Source: Thermosynechococcus vestitus BP-1 (GTDB taxonomy: Bacteria; Cyanobacteriota; Cyanobacteriia; Thermosynechococcales; Thermosynechococcaceae). Taken from it: a stretch of 64,000 nucleotides of DNA. The stretch is from positions 1,426,001 through 1,490,000 of the forward strand of contig NC_004113.1 of assembly GCF_000011345.1 (NCBI RefSeq). The letters run 5' to 3'. Positions 57,681 through 64,000 of the stretch are shown piece after piece. The translations under genes and the position numbers were made by a program. Below the pieces are notes generated by a model. The model was not told the origin of the DNA and searched no databases. It worked only from the letters and a program-made list of their open reading frames with translations. The number at the start of each line of letters is the position of its first letter. Position 1 is the first letter of the stretch.

Positions 57681-58329
57681 CGGAAAACGATAGGCCTTGG
57701 GAGAGGAATTCTGGCTTGACTTTGGCCAAAAAGACCAGCAGTGAAGCCGTAACCACTCCCTCCAAGATAGCAAGGGGCAGATGGGCAATCACGATGGCAG
57801 TAATCGCTAACCACTCCCGCTGTTGATCTAAGGTGGCTGGCAAGCTTAGGATAACAACTGCGCTAAAGAGGAAAACCGCCAACAACACTGCCCCGCTGCC
57901 TAGAAGCAACCCCAGGAGCGATCGCCCCCTGGGTGGCCAGCGATGCCACACCCCCCGAAACACAGCCGCCGCCACCAGTGCTGGTATGCCCATGATCAGA
58001 GCATTGAGGCCAAGGGTGGTCAGGCCCCCATGCCCAAACATGACTGCCTGTAGAAATAACCCAACCACCACGGCGATCATCGCCCCTTCCCCCAAAAGCA
58101 CCCCCAAGCTGCCCAGGAATAGGAGATGGACACTGGCGGGGGGCACCGGAATATAGACAGCGGAAGCAGTGAAAAAAGCACCTGTTAACAAGGCTAAACG
58201 GGGGACGATCGCCAGCGTATCCACCGTCGCCCGCTGTAAACGGCGGCAAGACCACCAGAGGAGGCCACCGCTAGCGGCGTAGCCCAGTCCGCACCACAGA
58301 GGCGGAACTAAACCATCGGGAATGTGCAT
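57643..58329 (-). CDS. cbiM: CbiM-type Co2+/Ni2+ ECF transporter S component
   Basis: 228 aa from ATG 58329 with the diagnostic N-terminus MHIPDGLVPP, whose His2 binds the metal in family structures, and six or seven TMs with FGHGGLTTLGLNALIMG. It should supply cobalt or nickel to the cell; CbiQ and CbiO (energy module) are not in the window. The ATG overlaps the stop of the preceding gene. Functionally it pairs with cbiX elsewhere in the window. Confidence 0.9.
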   Translation of the reverse strand: MHIPDGLVPPLWCGLGYAASGGLLWWSCRRLQRATVDTLAIVPRLALLTGAFFTASAVYIPVPPASVHLLFLGSLGVLLGEGAMIAVVVGLFLQAVMFGHGGLTTLGLNALIMGIPALVAAAVFRGVWHRWPPRGRSLLGLLLGSGAVLLAVFLFSAVVILSLPATLDQQREWLAITAIVIAHLPLAILEGVVTASLLVFLAKVKPEFLSQGLSFSGENSPYPTANPR

Positions 58330-58808
58330 TACTCCACCTCTACTCGCCGTCGTGACCACGCAAAGCAAGCAGTGCCAATGGCACCCCACAGCACCGCCAA
58401 GACCATGACTGTGATTTGAGCAGGGGTGTATTGACTCAGGGAAAGGGTGGTTGGCACCCTTGGAGCAACCGCGATCGCGGCTGCCGTTGTTGTTTGCCCC
58501 TGAGGCGCGACTGGAATAGTCAGCCATCCCCCGTGCCCGGCTTGGCGTACCTGTACCTGCCACTGACCGGGGCGATCGGGGACAAACTGAAATTCCCCTT
58601 GGGCATTGGTGGTACCACTAATAACGGCTGCTTGGGGGCGATCGGGAGCAAAGACCTGCACCCTAGCATCTGCCAGCGGTTGACCACTGTCGTACTTCGC
58701 TGTAATGCGAATAACTTGTTGGGGCTCGTAGCGCAAATCCACCCCATGGGCAAGGGCTTTAGGAACCATCCATCCGAGGACCGCACCACTCACTAAAACC
58801 ATCTTCAT
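58329..58808 (-). CDS. Exported Ig-like/TM protein, NikN-like
   Basis: 159 aa with a signal peptide (LVSGAVLGWMVPKALAHG), an extracytoplasmic Ig-like fold (about 25-105; ITAKYDSGQPLADARVQVFAPD, TNAQGEFQFVPDRPGQWQV) and a C-terminal TM (about 130-150) ending in SRRRVEVE. The order and position before cbiM resemble the NikN/CbiN-like accessory protein of nickel/cobalt ECF transporters. The fold is sometimes labelled carboxypeptidase-regulatory or DUF4198-like. Confidence 0.72.
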   Translation of the reverse strand: MKMVLVSGAVLGWMVPKALAHGVDLRYEPQQVIRITAKYDSGQPLADARVQVFAPDRPQAAVISGTTNAQGEFQFVPDRPGQWQVQVRQAGHGGWLTIPVAPQGQTTTAAAIAVAPRVPTTLSLSQYTPAQITVMVLAVLWGAIGTACFAWSRRRVEVE

Positions 58809-59566
58809 AGGGAGACCTCCCGACAGTGACCTTCCCCCACATGCCCCAGGCTGCTAAGAACCTTGCGCAGTCTTTCAAAGTCCTGGGACCTGAGTTTTTG
58901 CTGTAATCCTGTCCAATCAACCGTGACTCCCTCAGGTGTAGCGATCGCGGCAAAGGGGTCAAAACCCACCGCATCTCGATTGATCGCTGCAGTTGGTGGT
59001 TCAGCCCCATCCCCAAAAAGATGATCAAAGTGCAATGTGATCTCTAGATCAGCAGCGCTATTGGCTGCCACAATCCCCTTGCGCTGATCGCCAATGTAGT
59101 CGCCACAAACAAACGCCAAGGGCTGATCCAACGTCAGGTTAAAGGGCACCCTGACACTGCCTCGTTGTGCTGTGCCCACCAGTTGTAAACTAGGCGCAAC
59201 GGTCTGCCACTGCAGGGCATTAAAGTGACCCACTGCCGCCACAGTACTGCCCACCAGGGGACGCTCATCCCTCACCAAATCCACCGTCACTGGATCGCTA
59301 AAGACAACCGTGACCTCACTTTTGGGGCGATCGCCCCCCTCAGGATCAAAGGGAGGATTAGTTTGATAGGCCGTCACCGTTCCCAAGGTTAAATACACAT
59401 GGTCAAACTGGAGCTGCCAGCCATCTTTGCTGGTCCATCCCGTTTGCAAGCGTTCTTCGCCATTGGCATAGAGCTGGAGAGTCCCCTTTTGCGAGGCTGG
59501 CGCACAACTGACTAGGAGTGCTGTACTGAAAATAATGACCATCCCTAAACGTCGGTACAAATTCAT
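58805..59566 (-). CDS. Lipoprotein of a cobalt/nickel cluster, unknown fold
   Basis: 253 aa from ATG 59566 with a lipobox (ALLVSCAP) giving a lipid-anchored Cys near residue 19. The mature domain has LQFDHVYLTLGTV, VTVDLVRDERPLVG, FVCGDYIGD and LEITLHFDHLFGD. The two FDH motifs and a lone Cys could bind metal. I do not recognise the family. The stop overlaps the NikN-like gene by 4 nt (ATGA), making it the first gene of a probable operon: lipoprotein, NikN-like, cbiM, AEC. No riboswitch is seen in 59567-59725. Confidence 0.7.
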   Translation of the reverse strand: MNLYRRLGMVIIFSTALLVSCAPASQKGTLQLYANGEERLQTGWTSKDGWQLQFDHVYLTLGTVTAYQTNPPFDPEGGDRPKSEVTVVFSDPVTVDLVRDERPLVGSTVAAVGHFNALQWQTVAPSLQLVGTAQRGSVRVPFNLTLDQPLAFVCGDYIGDQRKGIVAANSAADLEITLHFDHLFGDGAEPPTAAINRDAVGFDPFAAIATPEGVTVDWTGLQQKLRSQDFERLRKVLSSLGHVGEGHCREVSL

Positions 59567-59725
59567 TCGTTTGCTCACTCCGAACAAGCCCCAGAAGGAG
59601 GACCCCTGTAGCCAGTGGCAAAAGCAGTAAAGACCCTTTTTGTAGCTTAGAAGGTGCGGCATCGGTTCTACAATCCACGGGAGGGGGATGGCGTGACGCT
59701 ATAGTGTCTTTACAGAAGGAATCTC

Positions 59726-60322
59726 ATGGAGCAGAAAATGAAACAGGTTTGGGGCTGGTTAGGACTTGTCCTACTGCTGTGGGGACTGTGGACAACACCG
59801 AGTTGGGCAGGGTTACAAGACGATCGCTACGATGGGAACATCTTTGCTCTTTATGCTGGCAATGGCTCCTTGGTGCCGCCCAAAGTGACCCTTGAGAAAT
59901 CGCGCCAGAGCGATCGCGCCACATTGCTGCTGTTTTATGTGAACGATAGCCGCGACTGCAAGCAGTTTGCCTCAACCATTTCTCGGTTGCAGGGCTCCTA
60001 TGGTCGAGTGACAGATTTTATCGCCATTGATGTGGATGCCTTGCCCTTTGGGGCGCAGTTCGCCTCCAATGAAGCGGGCTACTACTATAAAGGCCGGGTG
60101 CCGCAAACGCTGATTTTCGATCGCCAAGGGCAATTGCGGCAGGAATTTATCGGTACCGTGCCCTTTGAAACCCTCGATGACACCTTTCGCGAAATCTTTG
60201 ACCTGCTGCCGCGATCGCAATCTTTGGAACTGCGGCCGCGCCCTGTGAATGAAATCAATGTGGAACTGGTGCCCCCCACACCTCCTAAAGGGGAGAATCT
60301 GTCCAAGGGAGCGGTACAGTAA
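59726..60322 (+). CDS. Exported thioredoxin-fold protein, PSI accumulation factor-like
   Basis: 198 aa with a signal peptide (WGWLGLVLLLWGLWTTPSWAG) and a thioredoxin-like domain (about 60-165): LLLFYVNDSRDCKQF where CxxC is normally found, then PQTLIFDRQGQL (cis-Pro). Only one Cys is present, so it is not a classical dithiol oxidoreductase. Related cyanobacterial proteins are annotated as thylakoid photosystem I accumulation factors. The tail is Pro/Lys-rich. Confidence 0.72.
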   Translation: MEQKMKQVWGWLGLVLLLWGLWTTPSWAGLQDDRYDGNIFALYAGNGSLVPPKVTLEKSRQSDRATLLLFYVNDSRDCKQFASTISRLQGSYGRVTDFIAIDVDALPFGAQFASNEAGYYYKGRVPQTLIFDRQGQLRQEFIGTVPFETLDDTFREIFDLLPRSQSLELRPRPVNEINVELVPPTPPKGENLSKGAVQ

Positions 60323-60348
60323 AAGTAAACCTTGGAGCGAGGTAAAAC

Positions 60349-60534
60349 ATGGAGTTACCTACCCTACAGGAACGTTTAGCGATTGTCTTGGCGAAGCGGG
60401 AGAGCCTTAAAAAGCTTTTGGACCTCCCCGGCAATGGCACCCTCAGGATTGACATTGAATCCGCCCTCGCGGAACTGGATGAATTGATTAGCGACTTCAA
60501 GCGCACCTTTCCTGACCTCGACATTTCTGCCTAG
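60349..60534 (+). CDS. Small hypothetical protein, helical
   Basis: 61 aa, predicted mostly alpha-helical, acidic toward the C-terminus (ALAELDELISDFKRTFPDLD). It starts with ATG 26 nt after the thioredoxin-fold gene and ends 10 nt before the hydrolase ATG, in the gap where a real gene fits well. No family recognised. Confidence 0.6.
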   Translation: MELPTLQERLAIVLAKRESLKKLLDLPGNGTLRIDIESALAELDELISDFKRTFPDLDISA

Positions 60535-60544
60535 GAGGTTCACG

Positions 60545-61288
60545 ATGGTGGAGATGACCAGTCGTTGGGTTAAAGTCGTCAATGGCGATCTGCTAATTGA
60601 TGCCTACTTGGCAGAGCCAGTGGCTGCCGGCCGTTATCCAGCAGTGATTGTCTTTCAGGAAATTTTTGGCGTCAATGCCCATATCCGCGATGTGACCGAA
60701 CGCATTGCCCGCGAAGGCTACGTGGCGATCGCCCCCGCCCTTTACCAACGCTTCGCCCCCGGCTTTGAAACGGGCTACACTGCGGCTGATATTGATTTGG
60801 GGCGACAGTACAAAAACCAAACCACAGCCGAGGAACTCCTCAGTGACACCCAAGCCACCATTGCCTATCTGCGTGGCCTCGAAAAGGTGGATGGCGACGC
60901 CATTGGTACCATTGGCTTTTGCTTTGGGGGTCATGTGGCCTATCTGGTGGCCCAGTTGCCGGACATTAAGGCCACGGCCTCATTCTATGGTGCTGGGATT
61001 ACAACCATGACCCCCGGCGGTGGCCTACCCACGATTGAAATCACACCAAAAATTCGTGGCACACTCTATGCCTTCTTTGGCGATCGCGACCAAAGTATTC
61101 CCATGGAGCAGGTGAAACAAATTGAAACGGCGCTGCGCCACCATGGCATTCGCCACCACATCTTCATCTATCCTGCGGATCATGGCTTTTTCTGCGATCA
61201 ACGGGACAGCTACGATGCAGCAGCAGCACGGGATGCCTGGGAACAGGTGAAAAACCTCTTCAACACCGTCCTACGGCAGCAACACTGA
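60545..61288 (+). CDS. Dienelactone hydrolase-family protein
   Basis: 247-aa alpha/beta hydrolase. The nucleophile elbow is GFCFGGH with Cys as in dienelactone hydrolases, the acid is Asp in GDRDQSIP, and the His is in PADHGFFCD. The oxyanion region is FQEIFGVN. A strong Shine-Dalgarno AGGAGG precedes the ATG at 60545, unusual among the weak leaders here. The natural substrate is unknown. Confidence 0.9.
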   Translation: MVEMTSRWVKVVNGDLLIDAYLAEPVAAGRYPAVIVFQEIFGVNAHIRDVTERIAREGYVAIAPALYQRFAPGFETGYTAADIDLGRQYKNQTTAEELLSDTQATIAYLRGLEKVDGDAIGTIGFCFGGHVAYLVAQLPDIKATASFYGAGITTMTPGGGLPTIEITPKIRGTLYAFFGDRDQSIPMEQVKQIETALRHHGIRHHIFIYPADHGFFCDQRDSYDAAAARDAWEQVKNLFNTVLRQQH

Positions 61289-61570
61289 CAATGACAGCCC
61301 TTTTTATGGGGATGCAACCTGCCCAACACTGGGGAAGCCACCGTGACAGAGGCTCAAAGTGCCTTGAGGTGCCCTGTGTCTTAGAAGCGGGCTGTATGAC
61401 CTGAATTTTTAAAGAACTTTACTTTGACGCAGTTGCAGCACAATGGCTTCAATGCAAAGGCTATAGTAAAGATAGATTTGTGTTCCCCATGGTCCAAGGA
61501 ACATCCAGGGCAACTGCCAGTAAGCTTAACATCCAACTATTAAAATTCCTCTACCCAAGCTGTTTTAGTG

Positions 61571-62227
61571 ATGAGTACTTCAACCCACAAAGTCCTGCTG
61601 AAGCAGGGAGCGCTTGTTCTCAAGCAGTGCAAAAAAGCCCTTCTTGAACGGGATATGGCTGTACTTCAGCAGCAGGCACGGATTTTACAAGTCGCAGCCT
61701 TGGCATCACGACAAACACTGATTGAGGCAGAAGCTCGACTCTTGGAGCAGGCAGCCCAGCAAAATCAACCCCGCCGGGCAGCCGAAATTCTCATGAACAT
61801 CAAAGCGTGTTTGGTTGCCCTAGCGGGAGATCGGCATGATTTTGAGAGCCTGCCGGGCGTGAGCGCAGAGACTGAGGAACGTCCGAAAAAGTGCTCCGCT
61901 GCTCAGCGTCCCCAGGATGACAGCTACACGAAGCGCTTGGGCAACTATCTCGTCGAGGCAGAATTGGTGACACCGGCGCAAATTGAAGTCGCCTTAGCAG
62001 ATCAGCGAGCAACAGGGGCAAGGCTCGGGGATATTTTGGTGGCACGGGGATGGCTACGCAGGGGCACGATTGAGTTCATCATGGAGCGGGTAATCTTGCC
62101 GGAACGCCGTCGTCAGGAGGCAGGAGCCCCCTCTGTGCCATCCACCTCTTCAGGGGCCCAACCCCCTCAGACCCCCCCCAGTAAGTCAGTGCATGATCGG
62201 GCAACCTTCATTGATAGCAGCTATTGA
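61571..62227 (+). CDS. Protein with C-terminal GspE_N/MshEN-like segment
   Basis: 218 aa from ATG 61571 (a GTG at 61568 is one codon earlier). Residues 1-85 are helical, Gln/Ala-rich and coiled-coil-like. Residues about 115-175 (RLGNYLVEAELVTPAQIEVALADQ, then GARLGDILVARGWL) match the repeat of the GspE/PilB N-terminal (MshEN-like) domain, known to bind cyclic di-GMP in some ATPases. The C-terminus is Pro/Ser-rich. The function is unknown; a role in motility or signalling is a guess. Confidence 0.7.
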   Translation: MSTSTHKVLLKQGALVLKQCKKALLERDMAVLQQQARILQVAALASRQTLIEAEARLLEQAAQQNQPRRAAEILMNIKACLVALAGDRHDFESLPGVSAETEERPKKCSAAQRPQDDSYTKRLGNYLVEAELVTPAQIEVALADQRATGARLGDILVARGWLRRGTIEFIMERVILPERRRQEAGAPSVPSTSSGAQPPQTPPSKSVHDRATFIDSSY

Positions 62228-62251
62228 GGTTTTCTCCTAAGGACGCAGCCT

Positions 62252-62620
62252 GTGGTCATCGCGTATTCTGCCAAGGTCTTGGAACGGGGCGATCGCGCCC
62301 TGCGCTGTAGTCCCTTTTTGCCGCCCTTGTTTCAAACAATGCAGCAGCGGAGTGTAGCCCTTGCAGAAATTGCCGGAGAGGGGGGTCTCAAATCTGGATT
62401 CACGCGATCGCCTTTGCCCGCGCTCCTAGCAGAAGCAGAATTGGACTGGTTGATCCGCGTCGGTTTACTGCGCCGCGAAGTGGATGGCCAAGGTCTCACG
62501 GATCGCTACCGCCTCACGCCCTTAGGGCAACAGTTAATTCAAAACTACAGCCAACCCACATGGTCGGCCTCTTGGGGCGATCGCTGGCGCAATCGACTCA
62601 GCCGCTGGTGGGGAATGTAA
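62252..62620 (+). CDS. Npun_F0494-family protein
   Basis: 122 aa, GTG start at 62252. RGDRALRCSPFLPPLFQTM and LLRREVDGQGLTDRYRLTPLG are typical of this small cyanobacterial family, with a winged-helix-like feel. The function is unknown. It begins 24 nt after the previous gene, likely the same transcript. Confidence 0.78.
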   Translation: MVIAYSAKVLERGDRALRCSPFLPPLFQTMQQRSVALAEIAGEGGLKSGFTRSPLPALLAEAELDWLIRVGLLRREVDGQGLTDRYRLTPLGQQLIQNYSQPTWSASWGDRWRNRLSRWWGM

Positions 62621-62707
62621 CAGTTCTGTAACGAGCTGTAACGCATCGGTGATTTTCGCTACCATGCTCTATGAGTGCCCTTAGCAAAAGCGAGACGCAG
62701 CTTTTTT

Positions 62708-63850
62708 ATGGTCAATACCGTCGCTAAACCAGAGTTTGAAGAACTGCGGCCGGGCATCAAAGCCCCCGCCAAGGAAACCATCCTCACGCCCCGCTTCTAC
62801 ACCACCGACTTTGAAGCGATGGCCAACATGGATATTACTGAAAATAAAGCAGAACTTGAGGCCATCCTTGAGGAATTCCGCTGCGACTACAACCGCCACC
62901 ACTTTGTACGGGACGAAGAATTTGAACAGTCTTGGGATCACATTGATGGCGAAACTCGCCGGTTATTCATTGAATTTTTAGAGCGCTCCTGCACAGCCGA
63001 ATTTTCTGGCTTTCTCCTCTACAAAGAACTCAGCCGCAGGCTCAAGGATCGCAACCCCCTACTGGCGGAGTGCTTTGCCCTTATGTCTCGCGATGAAGCC
63101 CGCCATGCTGGGTTCCTCAACAAAGCCATGGCTGACTTTAACCTGTCTCTGGACTTGGGCTTTTTGACCCAGCACCGCAGCTACACCTACTTTGAACCGG
63201 AATTCATCTTCTACGCCACCTACCTCTCTGAGAAAATTGGCTACTGGCGCTACATTACGATTTACCGCCATCTAGAAAAGCATCCCGAACATCGCATCTA
63301 TCCCATCTTCCGCTTCTTTGAGAACTGGTGCCAAGACGAAAACCGCCACGGTGACTTCTTTGATGCCGTCATGCGTGCCCAACCGCAAATGCTAGATCGT
63401 CCGCGCACCTTCTGGCAAAAAATTAAGGAAATTCCCCTCTCCCTCTCGGGTAAGAAATGGGCACGCTACTTCATGGTTTGCTGGGTACCACCGAAACTGT
63501 GGTGCCGCTTCTTCCTGCTGTCGGTCTTTGCCACAATGTATCTCAACGATTTGCAGCGGGCGAAATTCTATACTGCCCTTGGCTTGGATGCCCGTGAGTA
63601 CGATCGCGAGGTCATTGCAAAAACCAATGAAACCGCAGGCCGTGTTTTCCCGGTGATTCTCGATGTCGATCACCCAGAATTTTATCAGCGGTTAGAGCGA
63701 TGTGTCGAAAATAACGCTAAGCTCACAGAAATTGCCAAGCAAAACGGGGGCTTCCTCAAGAAACTTCCCCTTTATCTCTCGAATGTGTGGCAGATGATCA
63801 AGTTATTCTTGATTCCTGCCAAGGAACCGACACGGGTTGCGGTGCGTTAA
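62708..63850 (+). CDS. acsF: Mg-protoporphyrin IX monomethyl ester (oxidative) cyclase
   Basis: 380-aa di-iron membrane-associated oxygenase that makes the isocyclic ring of chlorophyll using O2. Carboxylate-bridged iron ligands are in [36 protein letters not shown] and [11 protein letters not shown] (two ExxH-type pairs). The ATG at 62708 is chosen because [18 protein letters not shown] fits the family; the frame extends to 62675. Cyanobacteria often have aerobic and micro-oxic paralogues; which one this is cannot be told. Confidence 0.95.
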   Translation: MVNTVAKPEFEELRPGIKAPAKETILTPRFYTTDFEAMANMDITENKAELEAILEEFRCDYNRHHFVRDEEFEQSWDHIDGETRRLFIEFLERSCTAEFSGFLLYKELSRRLKDRNPLLAECFALMSRDEARHAGFLNKAMADFNLSLDLGFLTQHRSYTYFEPEFIFYATYLSEKIGYWRYITIYRHLEKHPEHRIYPIFRFFENWCQDENRHGDFFDAVMRAQPQMLDRPRTFWQKIKEIPLSLSGKKWARYFMVCWVPPKLWCRFFLLSVFATMYLNDLQRAKFYTALGLDAREYDREVIAKTNETAGRVFPVILDVDHPEFYQRLERCVENNAKLTEIAKQNGGFLKKLPLYLSNVWQMIKLFLIPAKEPTRVAVR

Positions 63851-64000
63851 TTTCCGCCGTCCCCAAGAAATATAGTGGTCTTTCCGGGTTGCGTGGCCAA
63901 ACGTAACCCTTTTTTTGTTTTTCCTACGATTGATGTCCGTATTATTACGGAGTATTGCGGGAGTATGAAAAGAATCTAAAAGCAGTTTTGAGCACCGGGG

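Overview
The window is chromosomal DNA of a thermophilic unicellular cyanobacterium, most likely a Thermosynechococcus. PsbH (66 aa), PsbN, Ycf4, PetM-like, ChlD, AcsF, a flavodiiron protein and a ferredoxin-type glutamate synthase mark an oxygenic phototroph. The octamer GCGATCGC (HIP1), a cyanobacterial hallmark, is scattered through almost every gene. Genes are densely packed on both strands, with many 1-4 nt overlaps and frequent GTG/TTG starts.

Layout, left to right. 1-7.4 kb: the 5' part of a sensor histidine kinase and the Fd-GOGAT gene glsF. 7.6-14.9 kb: a decayed IS200/IS605 remnant, then gyrA-hpnA (4-nt overlap), a methyltransferase, a bacteriohemerythrin and a flavodiiron protein. 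15-18.2 kb: a tnpB-only IS, a PBP4-type D-Ala-D-Ala carboxypeptidase and a GNAT acetyltransferase. 18.5-23.7 kb: sdhA, then a two-RCK potassium channel gene split by a complete IS605 element (tnpA + tnpB). 23.7-27.8 kb: ABC permeases with a 33-aa membrane ORF between them, then psbH-tatA-pth, psbN and ycf4. 28-34.3 kb: clpB, a gene-poor gap, an MFS carrier, a creatininase-like protein, an alpha/beta hydrolase and tRNA-Pro(GGG). 34.5-38.8 kb: a ParB-like protein, a nuclease-ParA fusion, a zinc-ribbon membrane protein and leuA, all read on the minus strand. 38.9-49.5 kb: cbiX behind a cobalamin riboswitch, an ATP-grasp ligase, egtC-egtB, a DUF2232 protein, IPP isomerase, a GGR-like reductase, a CDF transporter and a C-terminal processing protease. 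49.6-56.1 kb: argB, a SRPBCC-like protein, crr7 with a 190-bp IS605-derived MITE just upstream, a CAP protein, a stand-alone groEL and chlD. 56.2-63.9 kb: small secreted and membrane proteins, a four-gene cobalt/nickel-type cluster ending in an AEC carrier, a thioredoxin-fold protein, a dienelactone hydrolase and acsF.

Pathways represented: nitrogen assimilation (glsF, argB), chlorophyll (chlD, acsF, GGR-like reductase), cobalt/B12 (cbiX, cbiM cluster), isoprenoids (fni, hpnA), respiration and electron sinks (sdhA, flv, crr7), and proteostasis (clpB, groEL, ctp, tatA).

The most unusual items are three. The first is a PD-(D/E)XK-like nuclease domain fused to a ParA ATPase, next to a ParB-like/HhH protein. 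The second is a family of IS200/IS605 elements in four stages: autonomous, tnpB-only, MITE and decayed. The tnpA-tnpB copy and the MITE share the left flank TGAC and the right end TCAA, and both keep an omegaRNA-like right end. The third is disruption of the potassium channel gene by the autonomous copy.
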